Shown piece by piece: positions 18,083-27,182 of a stretch of DNA of 54,028 nt. The notes below the pieces were generated by a model. The model searched no databases and was not told the DNA's origin. It was given only the letters and a program-made list of their open reading frames with translations. The stretch comes from Flavobacteriales bacterium (lineage in GTDB: Bacteria > Bacteroidota > Bacteroidia > Flavobacteriales_D > Crocinitomicaceae), in the NCBI GenBank assembly GCA_947462255.1, contig CANHOA010000021.1, positions 1 to 54,028 of the forward strand, given 5' to 3'. Numbering within the stretch: the first letter of the stretch is position 1; each line of letters opens with the position of its first letter. The translations under genes and the position numbers were made by a program.

Positions 18083-19127
18083 ATTCTACCAATTTAGTTG
18101 CGACATTATGAGTGGATAAGAGTAAGCTAGCCCAAGAAAAGCCCACGCCAAAACCACAAAGCAATAGGCATAAGCGTTCCTTTTTTAAGGCTTCACTTAA
18201 TTCCGAACAAAGCGTTAAAGGAATTGAGGCAGAACTTGTATTTCCAAAACTACCAATTGAACTTGGGCATTTTTCCTGCGGTACGTTCATTTTTTTCCGA
18301 ATACTATCTGTGATTAATTGATTTGCTTGATGCAACACCAGGTAATCAAGTTGGTCCGTTGTTAATTTTGCCAAAGCAAAAGTATTATTAATCGACTTAG
18401 GGACATTTTTCAGCGCAAAATTAAATACCGCCATGCCATCAATCGCCAAATGTTTTTTAGAGCGCACAACACCGGGTGCCACTTCAATGTCTTGATCATC
18501 AAAACTTTGGTAAGGCATTCGAGAATGCCCCGCTTCAATAATAATTGCTTCAGCACCGCTTCCATCCGTCCCTGCATCAAGAAACCAATCCTCTCCTTTG
18601 GCATCATATTCAAGTAAAGTGGCAGAGCCTGCATCTCCAAAAAGAGGAAAGGCTGTTTTATCTTGTTCGTGCGTCGAAATTGTTGATTTATCACCAGCTA
18701 AAAGCAATACTTTTCTCAACCCGCCTTGTTGCAGGTAACGGTTAGCAAGGAGCAAACCATGAACATATCCTGAACACCCTAAATTCACATCAAAAGCCAT
18801 GCAAGTCTTAGGTAATCCTAATTTATCTTGCAGAATAGCTGCACTTGCCGGTAGAAAGTAGTCTGGAGATTGAGTTACGAATACCAATAAATCTATTTCA
18901 TTAAGACAATTCATGTCCTCCAAAAGTGACTGAGCAGCTTTGAAACACATATCGGAAGCGGTAACATTGGTTGCCGCAACTCTTCGCTCAACTATACCTG
19001 TTGTTTTAGCGAACATTTTTGCTTCATCTTCGGAAAAATAAGGATAATCATGCGTTTTATACACCGTTTTAGGAACGACAGAATATATTGCTTTTATAGC
19101 AGTATGTTTAAGTATTAGCTCCGCCAC
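18075..19127 (-). CDS. Ketoacyl-ACP synthase III (first of two)
   Basis: 350 residues from GTG at 19127, overlapping the ACP stop by 20 bp. The complete FabH triad is present: Cys118 (L-G-C-S-G), His266 (L-H-Q-A-N) and Asn296 (F-G-N-T-S-S-A-S). FabH-type enzymes condense an acyl-CoA with malonyl-ACP. The S-S-A-S-I-P segment after Asn296 is typical. It is unlikely to be the housekeeping FabH, which usually sits beside plsX/rpmF or acc genes; here it is embedded in a sugar-modification operon with a second, different KAS III. Confidence 0.9.
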   Translation of the reverse strand: MAELILKHTAIKAIYSVVPKTVYKTHDYPYFSEDEAKMFAKTTGIVERRVAATNVTASDMCFKAAQSLLEDMNCLNEIDLLVFVTQSPDYFLPASAAILQDKLGLPKTCMAFDVNLGCSGYVHGLLLANRYLQQGGLRKVLLLAGDKSTISTHEQDKTAFPLFGDAGSATLLEYDAKGEDWFLDAGTDGSGAEAIIIEAGHSRMPYQSFDDQDIEVAPGVVRSKKHLAIDGMAVFNFALKNVPKSINNTFALAKLTTDQLDYLVLHQANQLITDSIRKKMNVPQEKCPSSIGSFGNTSSASIPLTLCSELSEALKKERLCLLLCGFGVGFSWASLLLSTHNVATKLVEYD

Positions 19128-19359
19128 CGTTTATTTTTAAGAGAGTAATATCAAATAAATCTTTAATGGTGACACACGATTTTAATTCATCTCCGTTTAG
19201 AAGAACGTTATACTTTGAATCAATTAATGCAACAAAAATTAGCGCATGCATACTGCTCCAACCCTCCATATCTCGAAATACGCTATTTGGAGATACATCT
19301 CCTGGATTTAGATCGTCAAACTCTTCTTCAATCGCTGCAATAAAATCTACTATTTCCAT
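19108..19359 (-). CDS. Dedicated acyl carrier protein
   Basis: 83 residues, acidic first half (E-E-E-F-D-D), helix pattern of ACPs. The likely 4'-phosphopantetheine site is Ser36 in G-W-S-S-M-H-A-L, replacing the usual D-S-L by S-S-M, so it is a divergent, non-FAS type ACP. ATG at 19359; the end overlaps the downstream KAS III by 20 bp and the upstream KAS III stop is 19 bp away. It would tether the acyl chain made by the two KAS III enzymes and the SDR. Confidence 0.82.
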   Translation of the reverse strand: MEIVDFIAAIEEEFDDLNPGDVSPNSVFRDMEGWSSMHALIFVALIDSKYNVLLNGDELKSCVTIKDLFDITLLKINGGGANT

Positions 19360-19378
19360 ACTTCAAATATACAATTTT

Positions 19379-20386
19379 CTACCATTCAATTACAGTTCCA
19401 ATACAAGAAAAACCAATCCCAAAACCGATTAATACTATCTTATTTCCTTTTTTTAAATTACCGAGCTCTGCTGCTTTTTTTAGTGCAATTGGAATAGAGC
19501 ATGAAACAGTATTACCAACATCTTCAAAATTAGAAATGAATTTATGCTCAGGGATATTGCATTTTCGTTGTAGGGATTTCAAAATCATTGCACTTGCTTG
19601 ATGAAAAATGAAAAAATCTATTTCTGAAAGGGTTAAGCCATTTTTCACTAAGGTTTGTTCCAAAAAACCAGGAATTTCCTTTAAAGCAAAGCGCAGCACT
19701 TCAAGTCCATTCATTTCGATACGTCCAAAAGACAATTGATTCTCTTGATCGGAATATTTTTTTATCCATGCTTCATCAATGGGATTGCGACCACCTCCAC
19801 GTTCCACCTTTAAAAAATCAAATCCATCCCCAAAAGTCGCAAAAGTGAACTTTCCAATGGATTTTGTAGGATTTTCCGAAACAACAATAGCGGCACCAGC
19901 ATCCCCAAAAATCGATCGCAATACGATGTCCTCACTATGAATTGCTTTTGTAGGCACTTCCCCTAATAAGATTAACACATTCCTTGCATTCCCAGCAGTT
20001 ATCATAGCCTCTGCGACACTTAAACTATACAGAAATCCCGAACAGCCTTGAGGTAAATCAATAGTACCACAAGCAGAGGACAATCCTAATTTATGATGTA
20101 AAACACTGGCAGTTGTTGGCGAATTATAATCTAAGACAAGCGTTGAAACAATTAGAAAATCAATTTCTTTTAAAGAAAAATTTGGATGCTCTTTTTGTAA
20201 TAACTCCAACGCTGAAATGGCTAAATCAGAACCTAAAACTCCCTTTGCTGCGACATGCCGGGTTTTTACACCCGATATATCGAATAGCTCTTTCGCTTTT
20301 TTTCCTACGAATTGATCAGCAAGCAGATTATTATCCATTTCCAATTGGGGTAAATAATAACTTAAGTATTGTATGGATGAACCCAA
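19379..20386 (-). CDS. Ketoacyl-ACP synthase III (second copy, divergent)
   Basis: 335 residues. Triad complete: Cys115 (Q-G-C-S-G), His262 (F-H-Q-A-S) and Asn292 (V-G-N-T-V-S). No ATG precedes the essential N-terminal strand (S-S-I-Q-Y-L-S-Y-Y-L-P), so the TTG at 20386 is taken as start; ATG-coded Met17 would cut off the first strand. It is the first gene of the operon. It differs clearly from the other copy, so the pair may work on different chain lengths or successive condensations (inference). Confidence 0.87.
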   Translation of the reverse strand: MGSSIQYLSYYLPQLEMDNNLLADQFVGKKAKELFDISGVKTRHVAAKGVLGSDLAISALELLQKEHPNFSLKEIDFLIVSTLVLDYNSPTTASVLHHKLGLSSACGTIDLPQGCSGFLYSLSVAEAMITAGNARNVLILLGEVPTKAIHSEDIVLRSIFGDAGAAIVVSENPTKSIGKFTFATFGDGFDFLKVERGGGRNPIDEAWIKKYSDQENQLSFGRIEMNGLEVLRFALKEIPGFLEQTLVKNGLTLSEIDFFIFHQASAMILKSLQRKCNIPEHKFISNFEDVGNTVSCSIPIALKKAAELGNLKKGNKIVLIGFGIGFSCIGTVIEW

Positions 20387-20541
20387 ATCAAATTTATTAG
20401 CGATACGTTTATGCGAAATTAAAAATACCTTGTTAATATCTATCCAATTATAATTATTTGTACTTTGTAAATATAAGGCAACTAAGCGCTACCTTTATCG
20501 TTGTGTTGATGACAATTTAATTAAACTTGAATCACTTTTAA

Positions 20542-20907
20542 ATGAAGCAATTATACCTTTTCTCACTGATTACCTGTTGTTTATCCTCTTATAACTTCGC
20601 TCAAAACACTTCTCAAAACCAAAAATTGCAGATTAATAAAGCGAATAACTTTATCATTAACAACACTATTGATAACACTAAGAATACTGCAAAGGATATT
20701 AAAAAGGACACTACTTATCAACATTTTTACCATTATATTTTTGACGATAAAAAAATGAAATCTTTTTTTAAAGATGCTCAAATTCCTGCATCATTTCCTG
20801 TTTACGATCATTCAAAATCATATCTTGAAAATAAATTAATTGCGAAAACTTGGGGGCAAGAAAATAAAAAGCTAATTAAGAAGGAATTGCGATATAAACT
20901 AGATTAA
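20542..20907 (+). CDS. Small secreted protein of unknown function
   Basis: 121 residues with a signal peptide cleaved after N-F-A-Q. The mature part is Asn/Lys rich and mostly polar, without a recognised domain or cysteine pairs. It precedes the CHU_C gene by 13 bp on the same strand and may be co-transcribed with it. Confidence 0.6.
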   Translation: MKQLYLFSLITCCLSSYNFAQNTSQNQKLQINKANNFIINNTIDNTKNTAKDIKKDTTYQHFYHYIFDDKKMKSFFKDAQIPASFPVYDHSKSYLENKLIAKTWGQENKKLIKKELRYKLD

Positions 20908-20920
20908 TTAAACGATAATA

Positions 20921-23503
20921 GTGTTAAAAAAAATAGTTTCTTTTTTGTTTTTATGCTTCTTCATTCAAGGAGTAGATGCCCAATGCAATGGAGCCAACCC
21001 TTTTTGTACGGGTACAAACTATAGTTTCCCCAACGATGTAAACGTTCCTGACTTAGGTCCAATAGGCTGTTTAGGTAGTTCTCCGAATCCAGTTTGGTAT
21101 TACATGGAGATCGACCAAAATGGGCCAATGACTTTCACCATCAACCAAACCAATACTACTGGAACAGGAATTGACGTAGATTTTGCCTTGTGGGGGCCAT
21201 ACACTTCCTTGTCAGCAGGTTGCGGAGGCGGTACTTTCCCAGTGGGTACACCCATTGACTGCAGTTATTCAACCGCTGCAACTGAAACAGCTAACATACC
21301 CAATGCTCAGATTGGACAATTTTACATTTTACTTCTGACCAACTACGCCAACCAAGCAGGAAATATAAGTTTTTCACAAACCGGAGGAACTGGCTCTGCA
21401 GATTGTTCTTTTATCTGTGGTGTAACTGGTTTTACAGCTAACCCCGGAAACTGTAGTAATAATTTATACACGCTCACTGGCACGCTGAACATTACCAATC
21501 CCCCAACAAGTGGCACTTTAACAATTGTCAGTAATTGCGGTGGCGCTCCGCAAGTGTTCAATGCCCCTTTTGGAACGTCGATAAATTACAGTTTGCCCAA
21601 CCTACCCGCCAATGGCTCAGGATGCACGGTTACGGCCTCATTTTCAGCCAATGCCAATTGCAACACTCTTCAAACTTATACAGCGCCTGGCCCATGTTCT
21701 GGATCCCCTTGTTCGTTTGGAAACTTTACTGGAACGATTACCAATTGTAATCCAGTAAATAATCAATACACTTTTGCAGGAACAGTAAATTACACCAATG
21801 CACCAACTACCGGAACATTAACCCTTACTAATTCTTGCGGAGGAGCTCCTCAAGTGTTTAATGCTCCATTTGGAGGATCTTCAAATTTCAGTTTTACAGG
21901 CACAGCTAACGGCGCACCGTGCACCATTACCGCTACTTTTTCCGCATCTTCAGCTTGTAGTGCCACGCTTACCTATCCAACACAACCAACATGTGATTGC
22001 TCAGCAGCCATTGGATCTTTTACCACTACACTGCTGCCTTCTCCAGCTATTAATAAAGTTTGCTTTGGCGACGCCTTTTCAATCAATACAAACAACAATT
22101 TTACAGTTCCGTCTGAAATTGTAGGAGCAACTACACCAGGCTCAAGCACCTACGATCCTACTGCACCTGTTTACGATCCGGGGATTGTTTGGCTCGCCTA
22201 TTCTTGTCCACCTTCAGTAGCCATCACCCCTTTATTAGCCAGCCAACAAGGATTAACCATACCAGATGACCCTTGTTTTGTTGGTGTGGTAACCAATAAC
22301 GGTGACATCACCGACGTGAATGACCTTTCGTTTATCAATTCACAAGCTCCTGGAACCTTCACCAACAATACCGTATATTATGTTCCATTGACCATGTATA
22401 GCATCCAAGATGGAATATATAGTTATGTGGTACTACCTGCACTAGGATGTTACGATTTAGGCGATCCGATTGCTGTTCAATACCTTCCGGATGTTACTTT
22501 TACCTACACATCGAATTGCGCCAATCAAACAGCTACAATTGTTCCTACTGGTGGTTCTCCCGCTTTAAACAGCACCTCTTTCACAGCCAGTAACCCAAGT
22601 CCAACGGGCGCAGGATTTGCTGTCAACACCGCGCTAAGTGGAGGAAACATTATCATGAACGGATTAACAAGTTCAGGGCCATTTGGCTGCACCTTAACCG
22701 ATGATGCAGGTTGCACCTACACCTTTACAGGAAATTATGTAGGTGGCGAAGCAGCAGGAATAAGCTATCCTGACAATGTGTATTGCCAAACTGATCCGAA
22801 TCCTACACCTACCATTACAGGAATACAAGGAGGAACAGTAACGAGCGGTCCTGGACTAAGCATTAATCCAACCACTGGTCTTATTAACTTATCCAATTCA
22901 TCTACTGGTTCATATTTAGTTACTTATACTACTGCTGCTGCCGTTTGTCCTGGTATTGCAACATTTAATCTTAGCATTTCAAGCTCACCTATAATTGATG
23001 CAGGAGTAGACCAAACCGTCTGTTTTGGCAACTCAGTCATTCTGAATGCCTCAGGAGGCAGTTCCTATGTGTGGAGTAATAATGTAAACAACGGAATGAC
23101 CTTTGCTCCAAGCGTTGGTGTAAACGAATACATTGTTTTCGGTTCTAATAGTGCAGGATGCATTGGAACAGATACCATGGTTGTAACCGTAATTGATGAA
23201 TGTAACGGCGAAGAAATTATTTTTTGGGTACCGAATACCTTTACCCCTGATGGCGATCAATTTAATCAAACATTTAAGCCAGTAATGTATTCTGGTTTTG
23301 ATCCATTTGAATATGAATTCTTAATCTTTAATCGTTGGGGCGAGCCAATCTGGGAAAGCCATAATGCAGCTGTTGGTTGGGATGGATCCTACAATAAAGG
23401 AATGAAATGTCCGGATGGCATCTATACATGGAAACTTGTATTTAAAACACTCAATAACGATGAGAAATTAATGAATGTTGGGCACGTAACCCTTATTCGA
23501 TAA
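20921..23503 (+). CDS. T9SS type B (CHU_C, gliding-motility-associated) secreted protein
   Basis: 860 residues from GTG, with a signal peptide ending V-D-A-Q. The first ~150 residues have C-N-G-A-N-P-F-C and a beta-sandwich pattern (G-x-D-V-D-F-A-L-W-G-P-Y) typical of proteins of this kind. Two imperfect repeats of about 80 residues follow (both with C-G-G-A-P-Q-V-F-N-A-P-F-G at about 206 and 307), then further Ig-like modules. The last ~90 residues (P-N-T-F-T-P-D-G-D-x-x-N, F-N-R-W-G, W-D-G, G-x-Y-x-W) are the CHU_C domain used as T9SS type B sorting signal. Such proteins end on the cell surface. Ligand unknown. Confidence 0.92.
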   Translation: MLKKIVSFLFLCFFIQGVDAQCNGANPFCTGTNYSFPNDVNVPDLGPIGCLGSSPNPVWYYMEIDQNGPMTFTINQTNTTGTGIDVDFALWGPYTSLSAGCGGGTFPVGTPIDCSYSTAATETANIPNAQIGQFYILLLTNYANQAGNISFSQTGGTGSADCSFICGVTGFTANPGNCSNNLYTLTGTLNITNPPTSGTLTIVSNCGGAPQVFNAPFGTSINYSLPNLPANGSGCTVTASFSANANCNTLQTYTAPGPCSGSPCSFGNFTGTITNCNPVNNQYTFAGTVNYTNAPTTGTLTLTNSCGGAPQVFNAPFGGSSNFSFTGTANGAPCTITATFSASSACSATLTYPTQPTCDCSAAIGSFTTTLLPSPAINKVCFGDAFSINTNNNFTVPSEIVGATTPGSSTYDPTAPVYDPGIVWLAYSCPPSVAITPLLASQQGLTIPDDPCFVGVVTNNGDITDVNDLSFINSQAPGTFTNNTVYYVPLTMYSIQDGIYSYVVLPALGCYDLGDPIAVQYLPDVTFTYTSNCANQTATIVPTGGSPALNSTSFTASNPSPTGAGFAVNTALSGGNIIMNGLTSSGPFGCTLTDDAGCTYTFTGNYVGGEAAGISYPDNVYCQTDPNPTPTITGIQGGTVTSGPGLSINPTTGLINLSNSSTGSYLVTYTTAAAVCPGIATFNLSISSSPIIDAGVDQTVCFGNSVILNASGGSSYVWSNNVNNGMTFAPSVGVNEYIVFGSNSAGCIGTDTMVVTVIDECNGEEIIFWVPNTFTPDGDQFNQTFKPVMYSGFDPFEYEFLIFNRWGEPIWESHNAAVGWDGSYNKGMKCPDGIYTWKLVFKTLNNDEKLMNVGHVTLIR

Positions 23504-23532
23504 ATTTTAAATCAAAGATTCGCTCCCTAAGC

Positions 23533-24063
23533 TTACTGAATTTTTTCGCTAAAAACCTGTTTGAATTTTTCTATTTTAGGTTTTACTACATATTGGCAGT
23601 ATTGATTTTGAGGATTTTGCGAAAAATAATCATGGTGATAGTCTTCAGCGGCATAGAAAATTGGAATGGGTTCTATTGTTGTCACGATCTTATTGGCCCA
23701 AACCTTATTATTTTCCAAATTAGATCTGAAACTTTCACAAGATAATTTTTGCTCCTCCGAGTGATAAAAAATAGCAGATCGATATTGCGTACCAATATCA
23801 TTACCTTGTCGATTTAATTGCGTAGGGTCATGAATCCACCAGTACAATTCCAATACAGAAGAAAGGCTTAGTATCTCTTCATCGAAGGTAAGTTGAACCA
23901 CTTCTACATGGCCTGTTGTTCCTGAACACACCTGCTCATAACTCGGATTAGGAGAAGCGCCACCAGTATAACCTGGGATAGACGATATAATTCCTTTCAT
24001 GGATCGCATCGCGGCGTCTAAACACCAAAAACAGCCAGCGCCTAGGGTTATTGTTGAACTCAT
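23533..24063 (-). CDS. msrA: Peptide-methionine (S)-S-oxide reductase
   Basis: 176 residues. The G-A-G-C-F-W-C motif places the catalytic Cys at 11, G-Y-x-G-G and Y-E-x-V-C-x-G-x-T-G-H-x-E-x-V follow, and H-D-P-T, D-x-G-x-Q-Y-R-S and Y-x-x-A-E-D-Y-H complete the family pattern. It reduces methionine-S-sulfoxide in proteins. There is no signal peptide, so a cytoplasmic site is expected, whereas the MsrB next to it (3 bp upstream) has a lipoprotein leader. Both are at the end of the operon beginning at 25845. Confidence 0.97.
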   Translation of the reverse strand: MSSTITLGAGCFWCLDAAMRSMKGIISSIPGYTGGASPNPSYEQVCSGTTGHVEVVQLTFDEEILSLSSVLELYWWIHDPTQLNRQGNDIGTQYRSAIFYHSEEQKLSCESFRSNLENNKVWANKIVTTIEPIPIFYAAEDYHHDYFSQNPQNQYCQYVVKPKIEKFKQVFSEKIQ

Positions 24064-24066
24064 AAA

Positions 24067-24537
24067 TTATTTTTTAGGGATAAAATCAAGTGCAGCAGAA
24101 TTTACACAATAGCGTTGACCGGTTGGTTTAGGTCCATCATCAAACACATGGCCCAAGTGCGCGTTGCATGAAGCACAAAGAATTTCATAACGCACCATTC
24201 CAAAGGAATCATCCCGCTTTTTCATGACATTTTCTGAGTTAATAGCCTCATAAAAGCTAGGCCATCCAGAACCAGAATCATATTTGGTTTCGCTTTCAAA
24301 TAAAGGCTTATCGCAACCAATACATATGTAAGTTCCGGCTTCATGATGGTCCACATACTTTCCTGTAAACGGTTCTTCTGTTCCACCGTCTTTAATAATA
24401 TAACATACATTTTCAGGTAAAAATTTCTTGCCATAAGGAACAAGACTATCACTTGATACTTTTGAAACAGGTTTACTTCTTTGTCCAAATGAACAAGAAG
24501 CGATTAAAAAGAGGAGTAAGAAATAACTGATTTTCAT
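24067..24537 (-). CDS. msrB: Lipoprotein peptide-methionine (R)-S-oxide reductase
   Basis: 156 residues. A lipobox (L-I-A-S-C15) follows a hydrophobic leader, so the enzyme is probably anchored in the envelope. Zinc-binding pairs are Cys72/Cys75 and Cys121/Cys124, G-S-G-W-P-S-F is at 89-95 and the catalytic Cys144 lies in R-Y-C-V-N-S-A-A-L. It reduces methionine-R-sulfoxide. It lies 9 bp after the queuosine-precursor transporter and 3 bp before msrA. Confidence 0.96.
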   Translation of the reverse strand: MKISYFLLLFLIASCSFGQRSKPVSKVSSDSLVPYGKKFLPENVCYIIKDGGTEEPFTGKYVDHHEAGTYICIGCDKPLFESETKYDSGSGWPSFYEAINSENVMKKRDDSFGMVRYEILCASCNAHLGHVFDDGPKPTGQRYCVNSAALDFIPKK

Positions 24538-24546
24538 AGCGGTAAG

Positions 24547-25275
24547 TTAAGATTTATTTGGGTTTAATTCTACCTCTTTCGATGTAAAAAAATATTTTCT
24601 AAGCCACCAATGACCAAGATAAATGAGTGGTGTTAATGCAATTGCAATTACAAGTTTCAATATATAATTAGTTGGAGCAATGGTTAAAAAATCATTAAAG
24701 GACATATTTCCCGGCAATACGAAACCGATGTATAAGACGATAAAGGAATCAATTAATTGAGAAATAACAGTACTGCCTGTGCTTCTCAACCAAATGTATT
24801 TTGAACCCGTTCGCTTTTTTATAAAAGAAAAAATGGTTGAATCGAGTAATTGAGAAACAAGAAAAGCAGCAATACTGCCCACTATGACCATTTGTGCTTG
24901 ACCAAATACCAAGTTATACGATTTATTATCCGACAGACCAGAATTAGGTAATTCAACAGCAGGCAATAGTAAGGACAAACCAACCACTAAAAAACAATAA
25001 AAAATTAAGCCTGCTGTTATCCAAGAAAGTCTTCTGATGACTTTAGGTCCATAAAACTCATTAATTAAATCTGTCAAAAGAAACACAACTGGCCACGGAA
25101 GAATGCCCACAATAGTCACAAAAGGACCTATTTTCATTCCACCTACTTGAAACGCAAGAGGAATTTCAATTAATTTATTACTGATTAATTCAGCCGTTAC
25201 AGCATTTGTAATAAACAAACCAGCTAAAACAATAAAAAGCCAATGTCTTTTTGTTAACTGAAACGATCCTTCCAT
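24547..25275 (-). CDS. Queuosine precursor transporter (QPTR/YhhQ family)
   Basis: 242 residues, six or so hydrophobic helices. The N-terminal T-A-E-L-I-S-N-K and the D-L-I-N-E-F-Y-G motif (about 68-75), then Q-L-L-D-S-T-I-F and S-Q-L-I-D-S-F are characteristic of the VUT/DUF165 family, whose members import preQ0/preQ1 or queuine at the inner membrane for tRNA queuosine. It is the second gene in an operon of C40 peptidase, transporter, msrB and msrA; 30 and 9 bp separate it from neighbours. Confidence 0.92.
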   Translation of the reverse strand: MEGSFQLTKRHWLFIVLAGLFITNAVTAELISNKLIEIPLAFQVGGMKIGPFVTIVGILPWPVVFLLTDLINEFYGPKVIRRLSWITAGLIFYCFLVVGLSLLLPAVELPNSGLSDNKSYNLVFGQAQMVIVGSIAAFLVSQLLDSTIFSFIKKRTGSKYIWLRSTGSTVISQLIDSFIVLYIGFVLPGNMSFNDFLTIAPTNYILKLVIAIALTPLIYLGHWWLRKYFFTSKEVELNPNKS

Positions 25276-25305
25276 AAAACTTAAACAACTAAAAGATATG
25301 AATGT

Positions 25306-25845
25306 TTAATCCTTTCTATAGGTGGTGTAATCTAGACGTTTTGCCTTTAAATACCTAGAAATATAATACTTACTTGTTTTGAAATTATCAATTTTAACAC
25401 CAGAATTAGCAGAATGAATAAAGCGAATCGCATCAGGAGTAACTTCAATAACCATAGCAACATGGCCAACTGTGGTAGATTTTGGATTACTTCCTTTAAA
25501 AAACATTAAGTCACCTGCTTGTAAATTTTCTAATTTAACCGTTTCTCCTAATTCGGCTAAATTATAACTCGTTCGAGATAAAGAAAATCCAAAATTTCCA
25601 AAAATATAATTTATAAAACCTGAGCAGTCAAAACCAGAAGGGGTTGTGCCTCCCCAATGATAAGGGGTACCAATAAATGTTTTTGCAAAAGCAATAATTG
25701 AATTTATTTTTTCGCTATTTTGAACATTAAAAGTTGGTAAAGAATCAAGCGGAGATTTAATTGAGTCAACCGGTGTTTGGCCCCACCCATTAGAGAGTGA
25801 TCCAAATATAATAAAACAAAGAAATAGATTTTTAAATGTATTCAT
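25306..25845 (-). CDS. NlpC/P60 (C40) cell-wall peptidase, secreted
   Basis: 179 residues from ATG 25845; a longer frame exists, but this start gives a proper signal peptide (N-T-F-K-N-L-F...W-G-Q). The C40 domain covers about 45-165 with catalytic Cys74 (F-D-C-S-G-F), His128 (V-G-H-V-A-M) and third residue His144 (F-I-H-S-A). Family members cut peptide bonds in peptidoglycan stems, in the periplasm. Divergent from the merR gene with 53 bp between starts, and first gene of the queT-like/msrB/msrA operon. Confidence 0.92.
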   Translation of the reverse strand: MNTFKNLFLCFIIFGSLSNGWGQTPVDSIKSPLDSLPTFNVQNSEKINSIIAFAKTFIGTPYHWGGTTPSGFDCSGFINYIFGNFGFSLSRTSYNLAELGETVKLENLQAGDLMFFKGSNPKSTTVGHVAMVIEVTPDAIRFIHSANSGVKIDNFKTSKYYISRYLKAKRLDYTTYRKD

Positions 25846-25898
25846 ATGATTTCCAATTGCTAAATTATAACTATTTTCGGAAATAATTCCTCTACAAT

Positions 25899-26243
25899 AT
25901 GGCAAAAATTCAGATTGAACAACTCACAAAGCTATATTATTCTATTGGTGAAGTATCAAAACTACTAAGTGTAAACCCTTCATTATTAAGATTTTGGGAG
26001 CGCGAATTTAATTTGACGGTTGCAAAAAAAAATAATAAAGGCAATCGCCTATATTCCGTAAAGGAAATTAGTGAAGTTAACACCATATATGATTTTGTAA
26101 AATGTCAGGGCTACACAATCGAGGGTGCAAAGAAAGCGCTAAAAGGAGGAGCTTCTATACAATCTTCGCCAGAGAATAAGAATGAAATCCTTATTGGCCA
26201 ACTCGAAAAAATCAAACAAAAGTTGGTAGCTTTAAAGCAATAA
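25899..26243 (+). CDS. MerR-family transcriptional regulator
   Basis: 114 residues: a winged-helix HTH in the first 75 residues with Y-Y-S-I-G-E-V-S-K-L-L...L-R-F-W-E-R-E-F and L-Y-S-V-K-E-I, then a short helical tail. There is no cysteine-rich effector domain, so it belongs to the short MerR proteins found in almost all Bacteroidota. Its target is unknown; divergence from the C40 peptidase gene makes the shared 53-bp region a candidate. It converges on the DUF1295 gene with 2 bp between stops. Confidence 0.9.
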   Translation: MAKIQIEQLTKLYYSIGEVSKLLSVNPSLLRFWEREFNLTVAKKNNKGNRLYSVKEISEVNTIYDFVKCQGYTIEGAKKALKGGASIQSSPENKNEILIGQLEKIKQKLVALKQ

Positions 26244-26245
26244 AA

Positions 26246-27166
26246 TTATTTAAACTTAGCAAAGGGGATAAATCTTGGCACTCGCGCTTGATAATCCTTA
26301 TACGCTGGATATTTACCTGCTGAAATTTCTTCCGAAAAATCAGAACTTCCTTTAAATAATATAATCAGTAAGGCAGAACCTACAATAGACCAATTAATCC
26401 ATTCGTGCGTGGCAACTACACTAAAGAAATAAAAGATTACCCAAATGGCCTGTTCCATCGCATAATTCGGGTGCCTTACAATTCCCCACAATCCGGTATC
26501 AATAAATCCTTTCTCATAATCTCCGAGAGGTTCACCAGCATTCAATCGCCGGTGTTTTTCGGTTTGAAAAACATACTGCTGTTTGTCCGCTATAAATTCT
26601 ATGACAACACAAAAAACAAAAGTAAATGAAAGCAAGTAATCAATCCAATTAAGTGGCTGTGTACTTGCGGTAGCGGTAAGAATTGGAATTGTAATCATGA
26701 AAATAAGGATGTTTTGATAGGAACAGATAAAAAATAAGTTAAATATCATCCAAACGAAACGATTGTTAAATCCTGGTTTTTTTCGAAGTACCTCCCACCT
26801 ATAATCTTCTTCTCCAGCCCAAAACTTCCATGTATAAGCTCCTCTCCTTGCAAAATTATACGTTAAGCGTATTGCCCATATAGTAACAAGAATCGACATT
26901 AATACCATGCGCTCATTACAACCAGCCAAATAAGTCATATCCCATACATAAACCGCAGGAACGATACTCCATAATTTATCGACTTGTGAATTATTTTTAC
27001 TTAATTCTCCTACAATAAAGCAGTATGCAATCACGCCACCAACTAACCAAGTCATGTGTTCGAATAAAATTGAATTTTGAATTTCAGTAAGTGGTGTTCC
27101 GAAATAAAAGCTAAGCAATGGAACAACGACAACTGTAAAGATTAAAAGTAAAATAGTACCTAACAT
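26246..27166 (-). CDS. DUF1295 membrane protein (steroid 5-alpha-reductase-like)
   Basis: 306 residues from ATG 27166, which avoids running into the thioesterase gene; an upstream start would overlap it. About seven hydrophobic segments. The C-terminal G-L-W-G-I-V-R-H-P-N-Y region is the hallmark of the DUF1295/ICMT-like methyltransferase and reductase fold, with D-K-W/S-x-x-P and R-R-G-A-Y-T-W-K-F-W earlier. Substrate unknown, a lipid or isoprenoid at the inner membrane is likely. It follows the thioesterase gene by 16 bp in one operon. Confidence 0.88.
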   Translation of the reverse strand: MLGTILLLIFTVVVVPLLSFYFGTPLTEIQNSILFEHMTWLVGGVIAYCFIVGELSKNNSQVDKLWSIVPAVYVWDMTYLAGCNERMVLMSILVTIWAIRLTYNFARRGAYTWKFWAGEEDYRWEVLRKKPGFNNRFVWMIFNLFFICSYQNILIFMITIPILTATASTQPLNWIDYLLSFTFVFCVVIEFIADKQQYVFQTEKHRRLNAGEPLGDYEKGFIDTGLWGIVRHPNYAMEQAIWVIFYFFSVVATHEWINWSIVGSALLIILFKGSSDFSEEISAGKYPAYKDYQARVPRFIPFAKFK

Positions 27167-27182
27167 ATTCTTTTTTTTTAAA

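Noticed and set aside
21540..21960. CRISPR-like or satellite repeats in the CHU_C gene
   Set aside because: The repetition is at protein level (two about 80-residue Ig-like repeats) with diverged DNA, no constant repeat/spacer pattern.
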